Below are positions 23,875-35,139 of a stretch of DNA of 64,000 bases, one piece after another. The stretch covers positions 285,349,962-285,413,961 of the forward strand of contig JBOZIK010000001.1 of NCBI GenBank assembly GCA_051453625.1, read 5' to 3'. This stretch comes from Welwitschia mirabilis. Taxonomy: Eukaryota > Gnetophyta > Gnetopsida > Welwitschiales. Positions within the stretch are counted from its first letter, which is position 1, and each line of letters starts with the position of its first letter. The notes beneath the pieces were generated by a model, which saw nothing but the letters and a program-made list of their open reading frames with translations, had not been told where the DNA came from and ran no database searches. Made by a program: the position numbers and the translations under genes.

Positions 23875-25477
23875 TGTAATTATAATAAGGCAATTACAAC
23901 ATGCTAATAACATGATGAAGAACAAGTTAAATTTTAACTAGCTTCAAAGAATAATAGGAGAGTTACAATATTCACATAACATTCATGGAAACTTTATAAT
24001 AATAGAATTCTTTCACATGTTACAACTACGATTACATAAACTGTGAAATAAGTAGCAAATGTATCCTAATCTATCAGCAATAAGCACTTCTTTTTCAATA
24101 ACCAAAGTTCATACTAGTAATTAAACCTATACATATAATATGGTATGAGAATTATGATATCATCACAATTCCCCCTATGATTCATGGCAAGGTAAGGAAT
24201 AAGGAGTTCTCAAGTGAAGAATTAATAATAAGAATAAATCAGAAAACATCAAGGCTCCATTTTTAATTAATATTTCTTTACTATTACTCCATAATTGATT
24301 TTGGTAATCTAGCTGCATAAAATCCAGAAGGAATGAATGGTAAATTGGTCACATTTTTCCTATTCACCCTAGAAGTTTAATCCCATAGACTTGGAATTCC
24401 CTTTAGAGAGTATCACTCCCTAAAGTCCAAACAATTAGTCATCCTAGTCAATTTTAGTTTTCTTATTTAAAAATCATCAACCAAGATCAACACCAAACAG
24501 GTCAATCAATAGCTCATCATAATAATTAAACAAGATGAAAAAGGTTGCAATGTAAAGTACCTAAGAAAATACTAACATAAGGTATATGTAGTCTAAATGC
24601 AAACTTAATTGATATGCAAAAACAACTTAATAAGAATTACACAAGAACTAAAATCATTTTAAAATAAATAGTATTCGAGATGCAAAAGATAAGGAACATG
24701 CAAAAAAATAAATGTAAAATCAATAACTATATAAGAATGAAATGAAGACCATAAAACCATACAAGAAATTTAATTAATCCATAAACAATACCTAAATAAA
24801 AATGAATATTTTAAGAATTTAAAGATTATAAACTTCAAGGTTTTAAGGCTTATCCAAGCTCTAAAATTAAGATGATAAGATTTGACAGTTAAATCTTTCT
24901 CAAGATGTAAAATAGGATGAGAGAAAGGTTCTATTTATAGTAGAAAGTATAAGATGATGAAAAGACACCGTGGTAAGAGAGTGATGGAAGTAGTGTAGTG
25001 GAAGTGGTGAAGGTGTGGAAGTAGTGGAAGTGGTGTGATGAAAGTGGTGGGGGTTTGGAAGTGGTGGAGGTATGAAAGTGGTGGAAATTGTATACCCTTT
25101 TTCGTTTTCTTACTAGGACACTGAGTGCATTAATATCATAATAATAAATAACATTAATTTACATCCAATTTAAAATAAGTTACATAATAAATAATTTTCA
25201 AAATCCACATCAAAACTATTTTTTAGTTTAAATAGATAATAGTGCAAGAGTTAGAATAATTTAACCTCTAAGGAATCAAAACTAAATCACTAAGAATTCT
25301 CAACAAAGATTATATTATGACTACTAAAAAATGCAAGAAATTATAGCACAAAATTTTAACAATAAAACTACATCACTGAAAATGATAAATAAATGCATGT
25401 AATAATTAATCTAGCTTGATCCTCTATAACTTTAAGAATTATTTAAAATCTTGATGCTTGAAGGTTTAGATGTGATA
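23875..25477 (-). repeat. Chromovirus-like LTR, minus strand
   Basis: Starts TGTAATTA beside a minus-strand PBS-like site and ends ...gatgtgata followed by tttctccaccccttaggagattttatcc. That last motif is the minus-strand form of the GGATGAAAT..CTTAAGGGG PPT flank typical of plant chromoviruses, also seen at 40723-40765. No second copy is in the window. It contains the G-rich tract 24970-25094. Confidence 0.5.
24970..25094 (+). repeat. C-free G-rich minisatellite
   Basis: For 125 bases the plus strand has no C. It is a degenerate repeat of gtggaagtggtg/gtggaggt units, with a gtgggggt run. G-rich strand asymmetry of this kind can favour R-loops or G4. No reading frame of interest was seen. 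Confidence 0.85.
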
Positions 25478-26739
25478 TTTCTCCACCCCTTAGGAGATTT
25501 TATCCTTAAAACTTAATCTATAATACATCTATTTTATATTCTCCTAATTATTATACTTAAAAAGTTAAAATCATATTCCTTTAGTGTCATATAAATTGTT
25601 GAAAATGTTGTATAAAGGCTTGATAATTAATCATTATGATAACATTAATTATCTCTTGTGTCTACAATAATTAAGCCTCTAGAAATTCTCTTATTTCTAT
25701 ACTCATTTTATTGACTTTATGACATACACTTTCTAAAAGTTATACATTAACTTCAAATTTTCAAAAACTTTTTTATTATACATGAACTTATAACCTTCTA
25801 CATTCTTAAGATTATAATGATTACTTAATTTGTGGAAATGTTATGAACCAGTATATCTCTCATAAGGGGCTAGATAAAGAGCACATAATTGAATATACTT
25901 ATAGACTATTAAAAGCCATTTAATTCCATAAGCTAAAATATCTCAATGATCTTCTTGCTTCATCCAAATTAGAATAAACTTAAATTATTAAATTCAAAAC
26001 TACAACACATCAATCTTTCACTCAAAACCATGATAGTCAACTTTAAAGATGTTATGTCAAAATCCCTCAAGAATAAGCTAATAATTTGTAAGTCTTCCAC
26101 TCAATACTTCTTTATTGTGTACTTCTTTCAATGTCTCTTCAACACTTCTACTTGTATAATGTAATTGATTTTCCACTTCAAAGCTTAATATGTATAATAT
26201 AACATCCTAAAGCTAATAAGTCTTATGCCAACACAAACCAAATAAATATATAAGATTTTTTAGATTATTTAAGAGTGAGTAAAGTATATTATATAAGGTT
26301 GAATACCTATATGCATATTCCATCTCAACAAGATTACAAACCTTAACCATTAATAGTAGGATTAGCTAGTTAATACTTACCATGTAGCTAAGGATTATAA
26401 GATGTAGGTCAATGATAACTAAGAAGGAGGGCTTAATTAATATAATAATTCTTAAGAAAAAGGGTTATCTAAATATTTACTACCCAAATAAGTCGAAAAG
26501 TTAACCCATTGATGAAAGTAATGCCTCTTCACTTTTGTCCACTAACATATCATGATAATATCACTTTCCCACATAACCTCATCTATAAATTCAAAACAAT
26601 CAAGTTAAATTAAATCAATCAAAATGAAGGACAAAAAAGCATGAATTTTCCTTGAACTACTTCTTTATCATATTTTATGAGAAAACATCCTAGTACAAGG
26701 TGGTTATCTTTAATTTTAACAAAACCCCTAAACATGGTT

Positions 26740-26930
26740 TCCTCACATTTAAAATACTATCCACTGTTGTACCTTCTAGAGCATTTCCATAACCCACATT
26801 TCTAAATCTTAAACGAGCCACTGTGGGTTTTGTCCTTCTAAGAAATGTTTTTTAAATAGAATCATTATTAGGAGTACCCAGAGACCAAAATCTTCATTAA
26901 TTTTCATCAGACAGTTTCTTCTTAAATGAC
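26740..26930 (-). pseudogene. Possible LINE ORF1 (DUF4283-like) fragment
   Basis: The minus strand reads WSLGTPNNDSI, a stop, KTFLRRTKPTVARLRFRNVG, then YGNALEGTTVDSILNV. The LGTP...D...T...R..P.VARV.V pattern resembles the end of the DUF4283 domain of plant LINE ORF1 proteins, which is normally followed by a CCHC knuckle. The knuckle is not recognisable here. One uninterrupted stretch of about 50 codons is unusual for this window. The assignment is tentative. Confidence 0.35.
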
Positions 26931-28969
26931 ATTCAAATGGTTGAATAAGTTGAATTTAGCAACTAATAGTCACATTTAAAGTCTTCTCTCATGAAGCTAT
27001 AAAATACTCAATAATATTCTTATCAATATTAATTTCTCTATTACAAAATGCAATTATAGAACTAAGAGATCTTATAAAATTTTAAAAAATTAAATTTTTA
27101 ATACCTTAAAATGATGATAATAATAATGTCATAAATCCTTTTAAGTTTTCATATAATTTTACAAGTGAGAATATGTCCTTTAGAATGTCTAATGAATTAA
27201 CCCTAGGATTCATAATCAAAGTTTTAATTTATAAGCTTAGAATGAGAAACATAATCATAAAGGCCAATTGTAAGTTTACTTTAAATACTACTTTTAGAGG
27301 ATGATATCATCTTATATTTGATCTGCAAAAGCTTGGAATGCAAGCATGAAGGAACAAATGAGATCATGCCTTGTAACTCTCATTGGAGAAGGGAGGTTCT
27401 ACTATTGCTATTGCTTCTACATGTTTCTAATTTTGTAAATGTAATAGATGAATAATTATCCTGGAAATATTAACAAATGCATAGGAATGCATTCTAGTAA
27501 AATCTATTTACCATGATTTAATCTATGAGTGTATAAGCTTATGAACCTGTTTATAAATTCTATGAGTAAAATATGATAGAAGTTTGATTCCTAAAATACG
27601 TGACTAGTCCTTTACGTGACTAGTCCTTTTGTGAATCTAATTGGGATTTACATTAACAGAAGCAATTATGCAAGGAATGGACTTATTAATCTAGTAGGTT
27701 ATGCATAGTAGAAGTGCATCATGTCTTAAATGGATATCCATCAAGAAACATGAAGACATTTCCTTATTTACAATCTAATATTAATCTTTATTACCTTTGT
27801 GACTATTAGCCACTTAATTTGACTTGAATTTTGTGCTTTGTGTATTCTTAAAAGATTATCATTTCTTTTCCTATGATGACAGATCTTTACCATAACATAT
27901 GATCTATCCTATTATGAATTTAGGGGCATAGACAATTTGATTCCCAATTTTGAATTGCAAATAGAATTAGATTCAAAGAATGATTTGGATTTTGGATAAT
28001 TTTTAAGGTAAATCCATTTGCATCTCTATTAGGTTATCACATATCTTTTTGCACTTTTCACTAATCCCTAGACAATGTATAGCTAGATATGAACATGGCA
28101 TGGGCATGGCCATTGATGTCAATGTTTGCAAGTATAATCACTAATGTGTATATGGCTTGTGGCCCTTCATATCTAGCTTTTGAAATATGTAAGCTATTAA
28201 TTTAGTGGCTTGTTATCAATTATTTACTTTAAAAAAAAGTCAAATCAATAAAAAGGTGAGATGCACATTTCTTCATGAGTCTGTCATTAGTTATGCATAA
28301 TAAGATATGTCTTTATTTTGTATGTCTATTATTGAATCCTAAGCCATATAAAATGATAGTGCTAACTATTGACTGATTAATTTCAATGGCTGTAAACTAT
28401 CCTTGATATTGAGATAATAGTAATGATGTTCAACTAACCATTTTCAAAGGATGGCATGCTACATACGACTAATGAGATTACTTCTTTTATCTCTACTAAT
28501 AAGCATTGAGCACCCATGCACGTACTTGATTCTCCTTCTTTAATACATTACTATGGGAATGGTTAGTTATTAAAAGAAAAATAGAATATGTTGAGAAGTG
28601 AATAAAGATGAAATACACCCATTCCTAGCCACAAAGTCTGAAACATTTAACTCTAAAACATTCTAATTAGTCACTTAACATATTAGAATCATGTCATGGA
28701 AAACCAGGGAATAAATGGACTACCACTTAGCTCCAAGGTGGGTAATCTCTTGGAGATTACCAAGCTCCACGAGAATAAAGATCAAAGTAACATGAAGGAA
28801 ATTAATCATGACATTCTCAGTAGGTTGTTATTCCATCATGTTAAGTTCTCTTAGATTTATGATAAAAATGATTACTATTTATCCCAAAAGATTTCTAGCT
28901 AAAACTATTATGTTATGAGTTAAGTGTCATACATTAAGTTGAAAAATTTTGATGTCTAATCAGCTAATT

Positions 28970-29320
28970 ACTTTTTTAGTGTTTGAATCAGAGATGGTAA
29001 AGGATGTTCTAACTAAGAGATTTCGAAAGAACATGGAGCACATATGGAAGTTACACCTAGGTTAAGAATAATACATGCATATGTAGTTAAGTCAATATAA
29101 AATGAAACTTCTAGGGTAAATGAAGTATATATCCCAAAATTAGATGGTAGTATGTATAGCTCAAAACATATCAGTTTTATAAAATAAGTAGCTAACAAAG
29201 TGATTGATAGCATGGTAGAAAAATTTGATTGATTAGTTGTATAAGACTTTAAGGAGGAATGAGAACCTACACGTAAACATTGTAGGAAAGACAATCATGT
29301 TTAAATAGAATGCCCATGGA
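28970..29320 (+). pseudogene. gag: G1 Gag C-terminal zinc-knuckle remnant
   Basis: The frame reads VYIPKLDGSMYSSKHISF, then VANKVIDSMVEKFD, and ends RKHCRKDNHV.IECPW at about 29272-29316. The latter fits a retroviral CX2CX4HX4C knuckle with the first Cys changed to Arg (CGT). The knuckle would bind element RNA. It lies about 700 bp before the protease, as expected. Confidence 0.6.
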
Positions 29321-30027
29321 TATAAGAATTTATTTATTTATTAGATATAAATAGATTAAATTTAAATTTTGACAATTAACCTTAAAGTAGAAAGAAATCA
29401 TATCCTTGTCGAAGTAGGAAATGGGAAGGAAAAATGGAGAGATCTTTACAAAGGCATGTAAACTTAAAGGCAAGAGCCATATGATTACTATAGAGATTGG
29501 AAAAATAGAGATGTAAAAGTCTACAAAGAAAAATAAGAAATAGAAACAAAAGAAGAAAAACTCCCTACTCAATCTAAACCAAAGAGAAGCAACAAGTAAG
29601 GCAGTAACTACTAGACCTGGGAAATATAAAGTGATGTATAAATTACAAAAAAAGAATGTAAATTCCAACTCATCTATAAAGAATAGGAAAAGCCTAAAAT
29701 AAAAATAATGAACAATAGCTCAATAGATTATTTACTTTTTCAATGATAAGTAAACAAATAGAACACCCAAAGTTAAAAAAAATATAGAATATTTAACAAA
29801 GATATTAGAAGACATAAAAATATCAATACCTCTTTTAAAATTATTAGAAGACATACCTATGTATTAAAATTAGATAAAGATCATGTGCTTAAAACATAAA
29901 AATAAAAGAGAGAGTAAGAAAAAAAAATAAATTAAGATGGTAAGAAAGGATAAATTTTCCTAGGCTTCCATGCAAGTTCTTTAAAATGGACAACATCAAA
30001 AGTATAGTGATCCTATAACACTTAGAG

Positions 30028-30395
30028 TAATGGATGTGAAAATAGATGGAAAATTCGAAGTAGAANNNNNNNNNNNNNNNNNNNNNNNNNNNNNNNNNNN
30101 NNNNNNNNNNNNNNNNNNNNNNNNNNNNNNNNNNNNNNNNNNNNNNNNNNNNNNNNNNNNNNNNNNNNNNNNNNNNNNNNNNNNNNNNNNNNNNNNNNNN
30201 NNNNNNNNNNNNNNNNNNNNNNNNNNNNNNNNNNNNNNNNNNNNNNNNNNNNNNNNNNNNNNNNNNNNNNNNNNNNNNNNNNNNNNNNNNNNNNGAGACT
30301 GTGGATGGCTACTGCAAATGCTACTATTTATTTTAGAATAAGAGTAATGGAAATTAGTCTTAGATATCTTCAAAAAGAGATCAAACTTTTCAATG
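30028..30395 (+). pseudogene. G1 aspartic protease remnant (active site in gap)
   Basis: VMDVKIDGKFEVE just before the N run fits the strand leading to the D(S/T)G active site, which must fall in 30066-30294 (229 N). After the gap, RLWMATANATIYFRIRVMEI matches the GRP(W/F)LATANA.I....G.M.I end of the domain. The reading frame is open on both sides, so this part is better preserved than most of the window. Confidence 0.75.
30066..30294. other. Assembly gap (229 N) in protease
   Basis: Removes the protease catalytic segment. Confidence 0.95.
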
Positions 30396-30559
30396 CAGCA
30401 GTTGTTAAAGAAATGGTATAAAACATAGAAGTAAGAATTAATGCAATCCTAACATAGGAAGTTAATCTAATGTTAAATAAAAAAAAGGAGAAGAAATACA
30501 AGGAAGAAGATTTACTAGCTTAAGAAGTAGAAAAGCCGCCTCTTAAGGAAGGGCTAGAA

Positions 30560-31471
30560 TATATTAAGATAGATTCTAACAAACCTTTAGTCAGAAATAG
30601 TTACTTAACTCATTCTCAGAAAAGAAGACTTAAAAGAGTGTTGATTAAAATAAAAGAAGTCTTTGCTTGAGATCATACAGATTAAAGTAATAGATTCAAA
30701 AATCTACCAATGAAATATATTTAGATACTTTTATTAAACCAAGTTGACAACTAAAAATAAAATTAAACCCACATATATAGGAGGTAATTAAATAAGATAT
30801 TTTTAAACTCTTCAAAGTAAGATTCATTTACCAAATATCTAATTCAAAATGGGTTAGTCCTGTACTAGTTGTACCACAGAAAGGAAATAAATGGAGAGTA
30901 TGTATAAACTTTAGATGCTAAATATAGTAACTTATAAAAATCATTTTTCTCTTCCATTTATTGATCAAGTTTTTAAAAAAGTATCTATACTTCAATACTA
31001 TAGCTTCTTGAATAGATATAATGGCTACAATTAGGTTTCTATAGCTTTTAGAGGACTAATTTAAAATAACGTTCACTTATCATTGAGTTACTTATGCCTA
31101 TAAAATACTACCATTTAGACTATGTAATTCTCTCTTTTTACTTTAAATGTAGAAAATAGTATTTGCAAAGACATAATAGAAAGATCAGTTAAAGTATTTA
31201 TGGATGATTAATTTGAAAAGAAATTTAATAAGTCACTTAAGAAACTAGAAAATGTTTTAAAAAGATGTGAGGAAAATGCCTTAAACTCAGCTAGTTAAAA
31301 AGTCATCTTATGATGATAGAACCATAGTGTTTGGACACAAAATATCTAAAAAGGGGATTGAAACTAATGAATAAAAAATTAAATATATAAAAGATATTCT
31401 ATCCCTAATCAAACTAAAATATTTGAGATCTTTTCTATGATATGTTGAATATTATAGAAGATTCATATGAA
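30560..31471 (+). pseudogene. pol: G1 reverse transcriptase remnant
   Basis: Blocks in order are VIK.DIFKLFKVRFIYQ, NSKWVSPVLVVPQKGNKWRV at about 30847-30906 (WVSPV.VVPKKGG.WR), CINFR (C.DYR.LN), YYSFLNRYNGYN (FSFLDGYSGYNQ), YAYKILPFRLCNS (YAY.VMPFGLCNAP), FMDD, KKLENVLKRCEENAL (L..L..VL.RCEE..L), GHKISKKGIE in a neighbouring frame, YLRSFL, and YVEYYRRFI at 31442-31468 (GFYRRFI). The catalytic FMDD at about 31198-31209 is retained. Stops and shifts make it non-functional. It is continuous with protease and RNase H. Confidence 0.9.
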
Positions 31472-31587
31472 NNNNNNNNNNNNNNNNNNNNNNNNNNNNN
31501 NNNNNNNNNNNNNNNNNNNNNNNNNNNNNNNNNNNNNNNNNNNNNNNNNNNNNNNNNNNNNNNNNNNNNNNNNNNNNNNNNNNNNNN
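31472..31587. other. Assembly gap (116 N) between RT and RNase H
   Basis: The coding pattern resumes after it with ILQGPNW, so the missing DNA is the RT-RNase H connection. Confidence 0.95.
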
Positions 31588-32000
31588 CTATTCTACAAGG
31601 GCCAAATTGGACAAGACCATTTCACATTATGACTGATGCATCTAAACATGCTATGGGAGCAGTTTTAGAATATAAAGATGAAGATAATAAATCTTATGCC
31701 ATTTCTTACATAAGTAAACTTCAAAGAAGCTCAACAAAATCATATAATAATAGAGAAAGAATTGCTAGTAGTAGTAATGGAATTATAAAAATTCATACAT
31801 TATATTTTAGGTTATAAAGTAAATGTTCATACTAAACATAATGCCATTAGATTTCTAATGAATAAGAAAGAAGCAAACTTAAGAATTATAAAATGAATAT
31901 TATTAATGTAGGAGTTGGATTTAAAAATTATTGATAAAAAAGGAATAGAGAATGTGATAGCAAATCATCTATCAAGGTTAGAGTTTTTGGATGAAGAGTA
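31588..32000 (+). pseudogene. G1 RNase H remnant
   Basis: ILQGPNWTRPFHIMTDASKH, AMGAVLEYKDED and SYAISYISKLQRS match the family line P.W..PF.I.TDAS..A.GAVL and the I.Y.SK.L block; the catalytic Asp of TDAS is kept. After a frameshift near 31740 come HTKHNAIRFLMNKKEANLRI (TDH.ALKYLL.KK...RL), LMQELDLKIIDKKG-like sequence and IANHLSRLEF (ADHLSRL). An open run of more than 70 codons after the gap is among the best-preserved coding pieces here. Confidence 0.9.
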
Positions 32001-32129
32001 GATTATCATAAGAGATGATTTTCCTAATGAGCAACTTTTTTAGGTAACCACAAATCTATAGTATGTTGACATTGCTAACTTTCTTATAAATTAAAGATTA
32101 CCCTCTTTTATAACTTATTATGAAATAAA

Positions 32130-33290
32130 AAGATTATTAACAAGATGTTATTTACAGAATGCAAAGATCATGTCATCAAAAGATTTACAGAGAAAAATTT
32201 ACAAGGAGAAATTTTAAATGAAGCTCATGAGGGAGAAGGAGGAGGACCATATGGTGCAAAAATAATAGAAATAAAAATTCTCTAGAGGGGATATTATTAA
32301 TTCATCATATTCAAGGATTCAAATATTCATGTTCAAGGTTGTGATAAATGTTAGAAAGAAGGTACATTTAGTTAAAAGTTAGAAATGCCACAATAATGAA
32401 TTCACCTAATTGAACCTTTTAATATTTGAGGAATAGATTATCAATCCCTCATCCTGTGGAAAGAAACACATTTTGGTCTATGTTGATTACTTTACTACAT
32501 GGATTAAGGCTAAGGCTATGACAAATTATTCTTTTCAAATCGTAGTTAACTATTTCCTTAGAAATATTATCTACTAGTTTGAAGTTCTTCAAAGTCTTAT
32601 ATCCAATAGGAGAACTCATTTTACCAGTGAAGTCTTTAAGAAACTTTTGATGAAGTTTAGAATCCATTATAAACTCTCTATTACCTATCACCCTAAATTC
32701 AATTATTAAGCTAAAGTAACTAATTGAGAGCTTAATAGAACATTAACAAAGGTTATAAATAATAAGAAAACTAATTGGATTGATAAATTAATTGAATCTC
32801 TATGGGCTTACAGAATAACTTGGAAACATACTATAGGGTTTACTCCATTTGAATTAGTCTATGGGAAAAAAGCTATTTTGCCAATTAAGTTTAGAATAAA
32901 AATTTTTAAGTTGGATAAAAAATTAAGATGTAATTTAGACACAGCTCAAAAAGAATGAATAGAAAACATGAATGTTTTAGATGAAAATAGAAAAGAATAT
33001 CTTCTATGTAAAGAACTTATACAATAGAAAACTAAAAGATATCATGATAATAGAATTAGAAAAAACAAATTTTAATATAAAATATTTTATATTAATTTAT
33101 GATCCTAAGAAAACCTATTCAAAACAAAAATATAAACAAAACTAGCTAGGACCCTATGCCATAACAAAAATTCTACGGAATGGAGCCATAGAAATATATA
33201 ATCTTGATGAAAAAATAACCTACAAAGTTAATGGGCAAAGAGTAAGGATATGTTATGATCATAAATTCATGCTTAATTATTTAGGAAACC
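32130..33290 (+). pseudogene. G1 integrase remnant
   Basis: EILNEAHEGEGGG fits the HHCC-region block that precedes GGH. It is followed by CDKC and FNI.GIDY (FDVWGIDF). Later come KKTNWIDKLIESLWAYRITW and GFTPFELVYGKKAILPIKF at about 32760-32895 (W...L.DALWAYRT..K...G.TPF.LVYGK...LP.E). The C-terminus is GPYAITKILRNGAIEIYNLD and YKVNGQRVRIC (33148-33255), matching GP(F/Y).I......GA.E......F.VNGQR.K.Y. The catalytic DDE triad could not be traced through the broken middle. Confidence 0.88.
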
Positions 33291-33559
33291 TTAACAAGAT
33301 GAAAAGAATACTTTCAATCTAAATAAAGCTTTAAAATTAGATAATAAAAGAACATATCATTTCTTTAAAGTTTATTCAGTATATTAATTTACCAAGTTCT
33401 TTAAGATAAATGAAATGATTATAAAATAAGAAGTTGACTCAATAAGTTTTCAATAAGAAACTATGCATTTATCTTTATTAAGAAGATTAAAAGACATATT
33501 TTATCACATAACAGAATACCTTTTGAGTATTATTTAAGTTGCAGAAACAAACAGAAAGG

Positions 33560-33606
<47 letters not shown>

Positions 33607-34600
33607 ACCATAATGCTCTACTGCAAGTGTACCAGAGTAAATATTCTGAAGAGAGGCTTTTAGTAGTCCCATATGATAGCTTTGAGAACTCCCTAAGGGA
33701 TTAGCTGATCATGATTTAGATATATTTATAAATAAAAAAAGAGAGACAAATAAATATATATTATAGGTCCTTAATCCTCTAACAGTGGTTGCACTCTCAT
33801 CATTGTGGTTAATTTAAGTTATGAAGAATAAAAAGTAGACAAATAGTTATGCCCTAGAAGTCATCTAAGACATAGCTAGTTACCAAAACTAGAACTTATC
33901 ACAACTAGATATTAGAAAAGAAAAGAGACTATAAGGGAGAATTCTAGTCTATGATGGAATGTATATCTAAACATTTTCAATATAACAGTATGCACAATTA
34001 TTAAATTCTATTTAAGCTAAGAGAAAACTTTAAAGTTTTAGAATCAATTTACATGATCTTAACAATTTAATGAATTATTTAGCTTGAATTTTCTTAATAC
34101 AATAGATATATTCATAATAAAGTAAAAATAGTAAAAGATAATTTATTTGAAATAAGAATCAAAAACTTTATTAAGCAAGGTAGTTATTACATCCATTTGT
34201 AAAAATAAAATTAAAAACACTTCTCAAATGTTTGAATAGATTACTTTTCAACTCAAGTATCTCAATTCTTAAAGTAATCAAAAAATTTGTTTCTTTAGTG
34301 AGAATGCTTAGTCTTTGATGTTGACCCTACAGAATTCTTACCTAAGGGTAATAGATGCATCTTACCTAGAGATTCAATTAGCATATTAATTTTTTTTAGA
34401 TGGGTTAATCAAAATGTTTGATAAGGTTTAGCATTCTATATTATCCTCTATATATTTTTCTTATCAAAACCTAGCATAGTAAGGCTTAAGATAGTGTTGA
34501 TGCCCTGAAGTCAATCGACTTTTTTCTCTAGCATTTAAATCTATCCAACTAGTTGACCCAAATAAATATCATAAGTTTAATTTCTCATAATTCAGTTTCC
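33291..34600. other. G1 3' region without recognised feature
   Basis: Post-integrase sequence of G1. Apart from the (GA)n run at 33564-33603 nothing was recognised on either strand. Confidence 0.4.
33564..33603 (+). repeat. (GA)n microsatellite
   Basis: About 20 uninterrupted GA units after agggag. It generates a Leu/Ser-rich minus-strand frame that is an artefact. Confidence 0.98.
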
Positions 34601-34640
34601 AATGTAATTGACCTTAGATACTTGCTCATTATATAGTCAA

Positions 34641-34922
34641 TCAAAGGACCAAAGCTTGAATAAATAAAACACTTTTAGAATAGTATTTACTGGCCTCAGT
34701 GATGAAGGAATCTAAGGCATATAAAATCTTGGTAGTCAAATTATAATCATAGTATGTAAATTGTTGTACTACATTTTTAGATCTAATAGAGACTTGAGGT
34801 AACTGAGGATCTACAGTACTAATGCAAATTTCTATTAACATGGAACCCAAGTTGAATAAGAAACACTTCACTTTCTTGATGCCAAAAGAAGTAATAGGAG
34901 AAGAAGGAGGAGTGTAATCCAT
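34641..34922 (-). CDS. Antisense accessory ORF in the G1 3' region (unrecognised, 93 aa)
   Basis: An uninterrupted 93-codon frame on the strand opposite to gag-pol. It starts MDYTPPSSPITSFGIKKVKC, has ordinary amino-acid balance (Pro, Asp, Gln, Val present) rather than the Lys/Asn/Ile bias of random AT-rich frames, and ends SVLFIQALVL. The ATG is preceded by a pyrimidine-rich leader (ctttcactaatctct) and a gctataaat element about 100 bp upstream. Some Tat-lineage elements are known to carry an accessory gene in a long 3' internal region, and Grande is the case I have in mind. No domain was recognised, and the frame may be a survivor by chance. Confidence 0.4.
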   Translation of the reverse strand: MDYTPPSSPITSFGIKKVKCFLFNLGSMLIEICISTVDPQLPQVSIRSKNVVQQFTYYDYNLTTKILYALDSFITEASKYYSKSVLFIQALVL

Positions 34923-35020
34923 AGAGATTAGTGAAAGAAAAATAAAGTGGAAGGTAACTAAGTAAAGAAATTATTAAGCTCAGGTAAATAGTGATGGATT
35001 ATCAGCATTTAAGAAATAAA

Positions 35021-35029
35021 ATTTATAGC
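35021..35029 (-). promoter_or_regulatory. TATA-like site for the antisense ORF
   Basis: Minus-strand GCTATAAAT lies about 100 bp upstream of the ATG at 34922. AT-rich DNA makes chance matches common, so it is weak evidence alone. Confidence 0.25.
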
Positions 35030-35139
35030 ACAAATCTTACCCTCCTATTTGACAAGTATAATTAATTAAATTACCTAGTGCACACGTGTTTGGTTTTAAA
35101 GTGAAATATTAGATTAAAAAGATATACTTATTTTGTTAA

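Larger units (their letters stand above)
23860..28960. mobile_element. Insertion splitting G1 gag
   Basis: Capsid coding ends before 23860 and the next gypsy coding is the zinc-knuckle region from about 28970, so about 5.1 kb is extra. The left part is a chromovirus-like LTR (23875-25477). The middle has a possible LINE ORF1 fragment on the minus strand (26740-26930). For 25480-26700 and 26960-28960 I recognise nothing except a 16-bp tandem duplication, acgtgactagtccttt, at 27598-27629. The right boundary is approximate. Confidence 0.5.

Noticed and set aside
29013-29668. Minus-strand frames of 93 and 112 codons
   Set aside because: They are antisense to the G1 Gag zinc-knuckle and pre-protease region; Phe/Leu-rich, as expected opposite an A-rich coding strand.
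33487-33672. Minus-strand 61-codon frame with Leu-Ser repeats
   Set aside because: Made by the (GA)n microsatellite.
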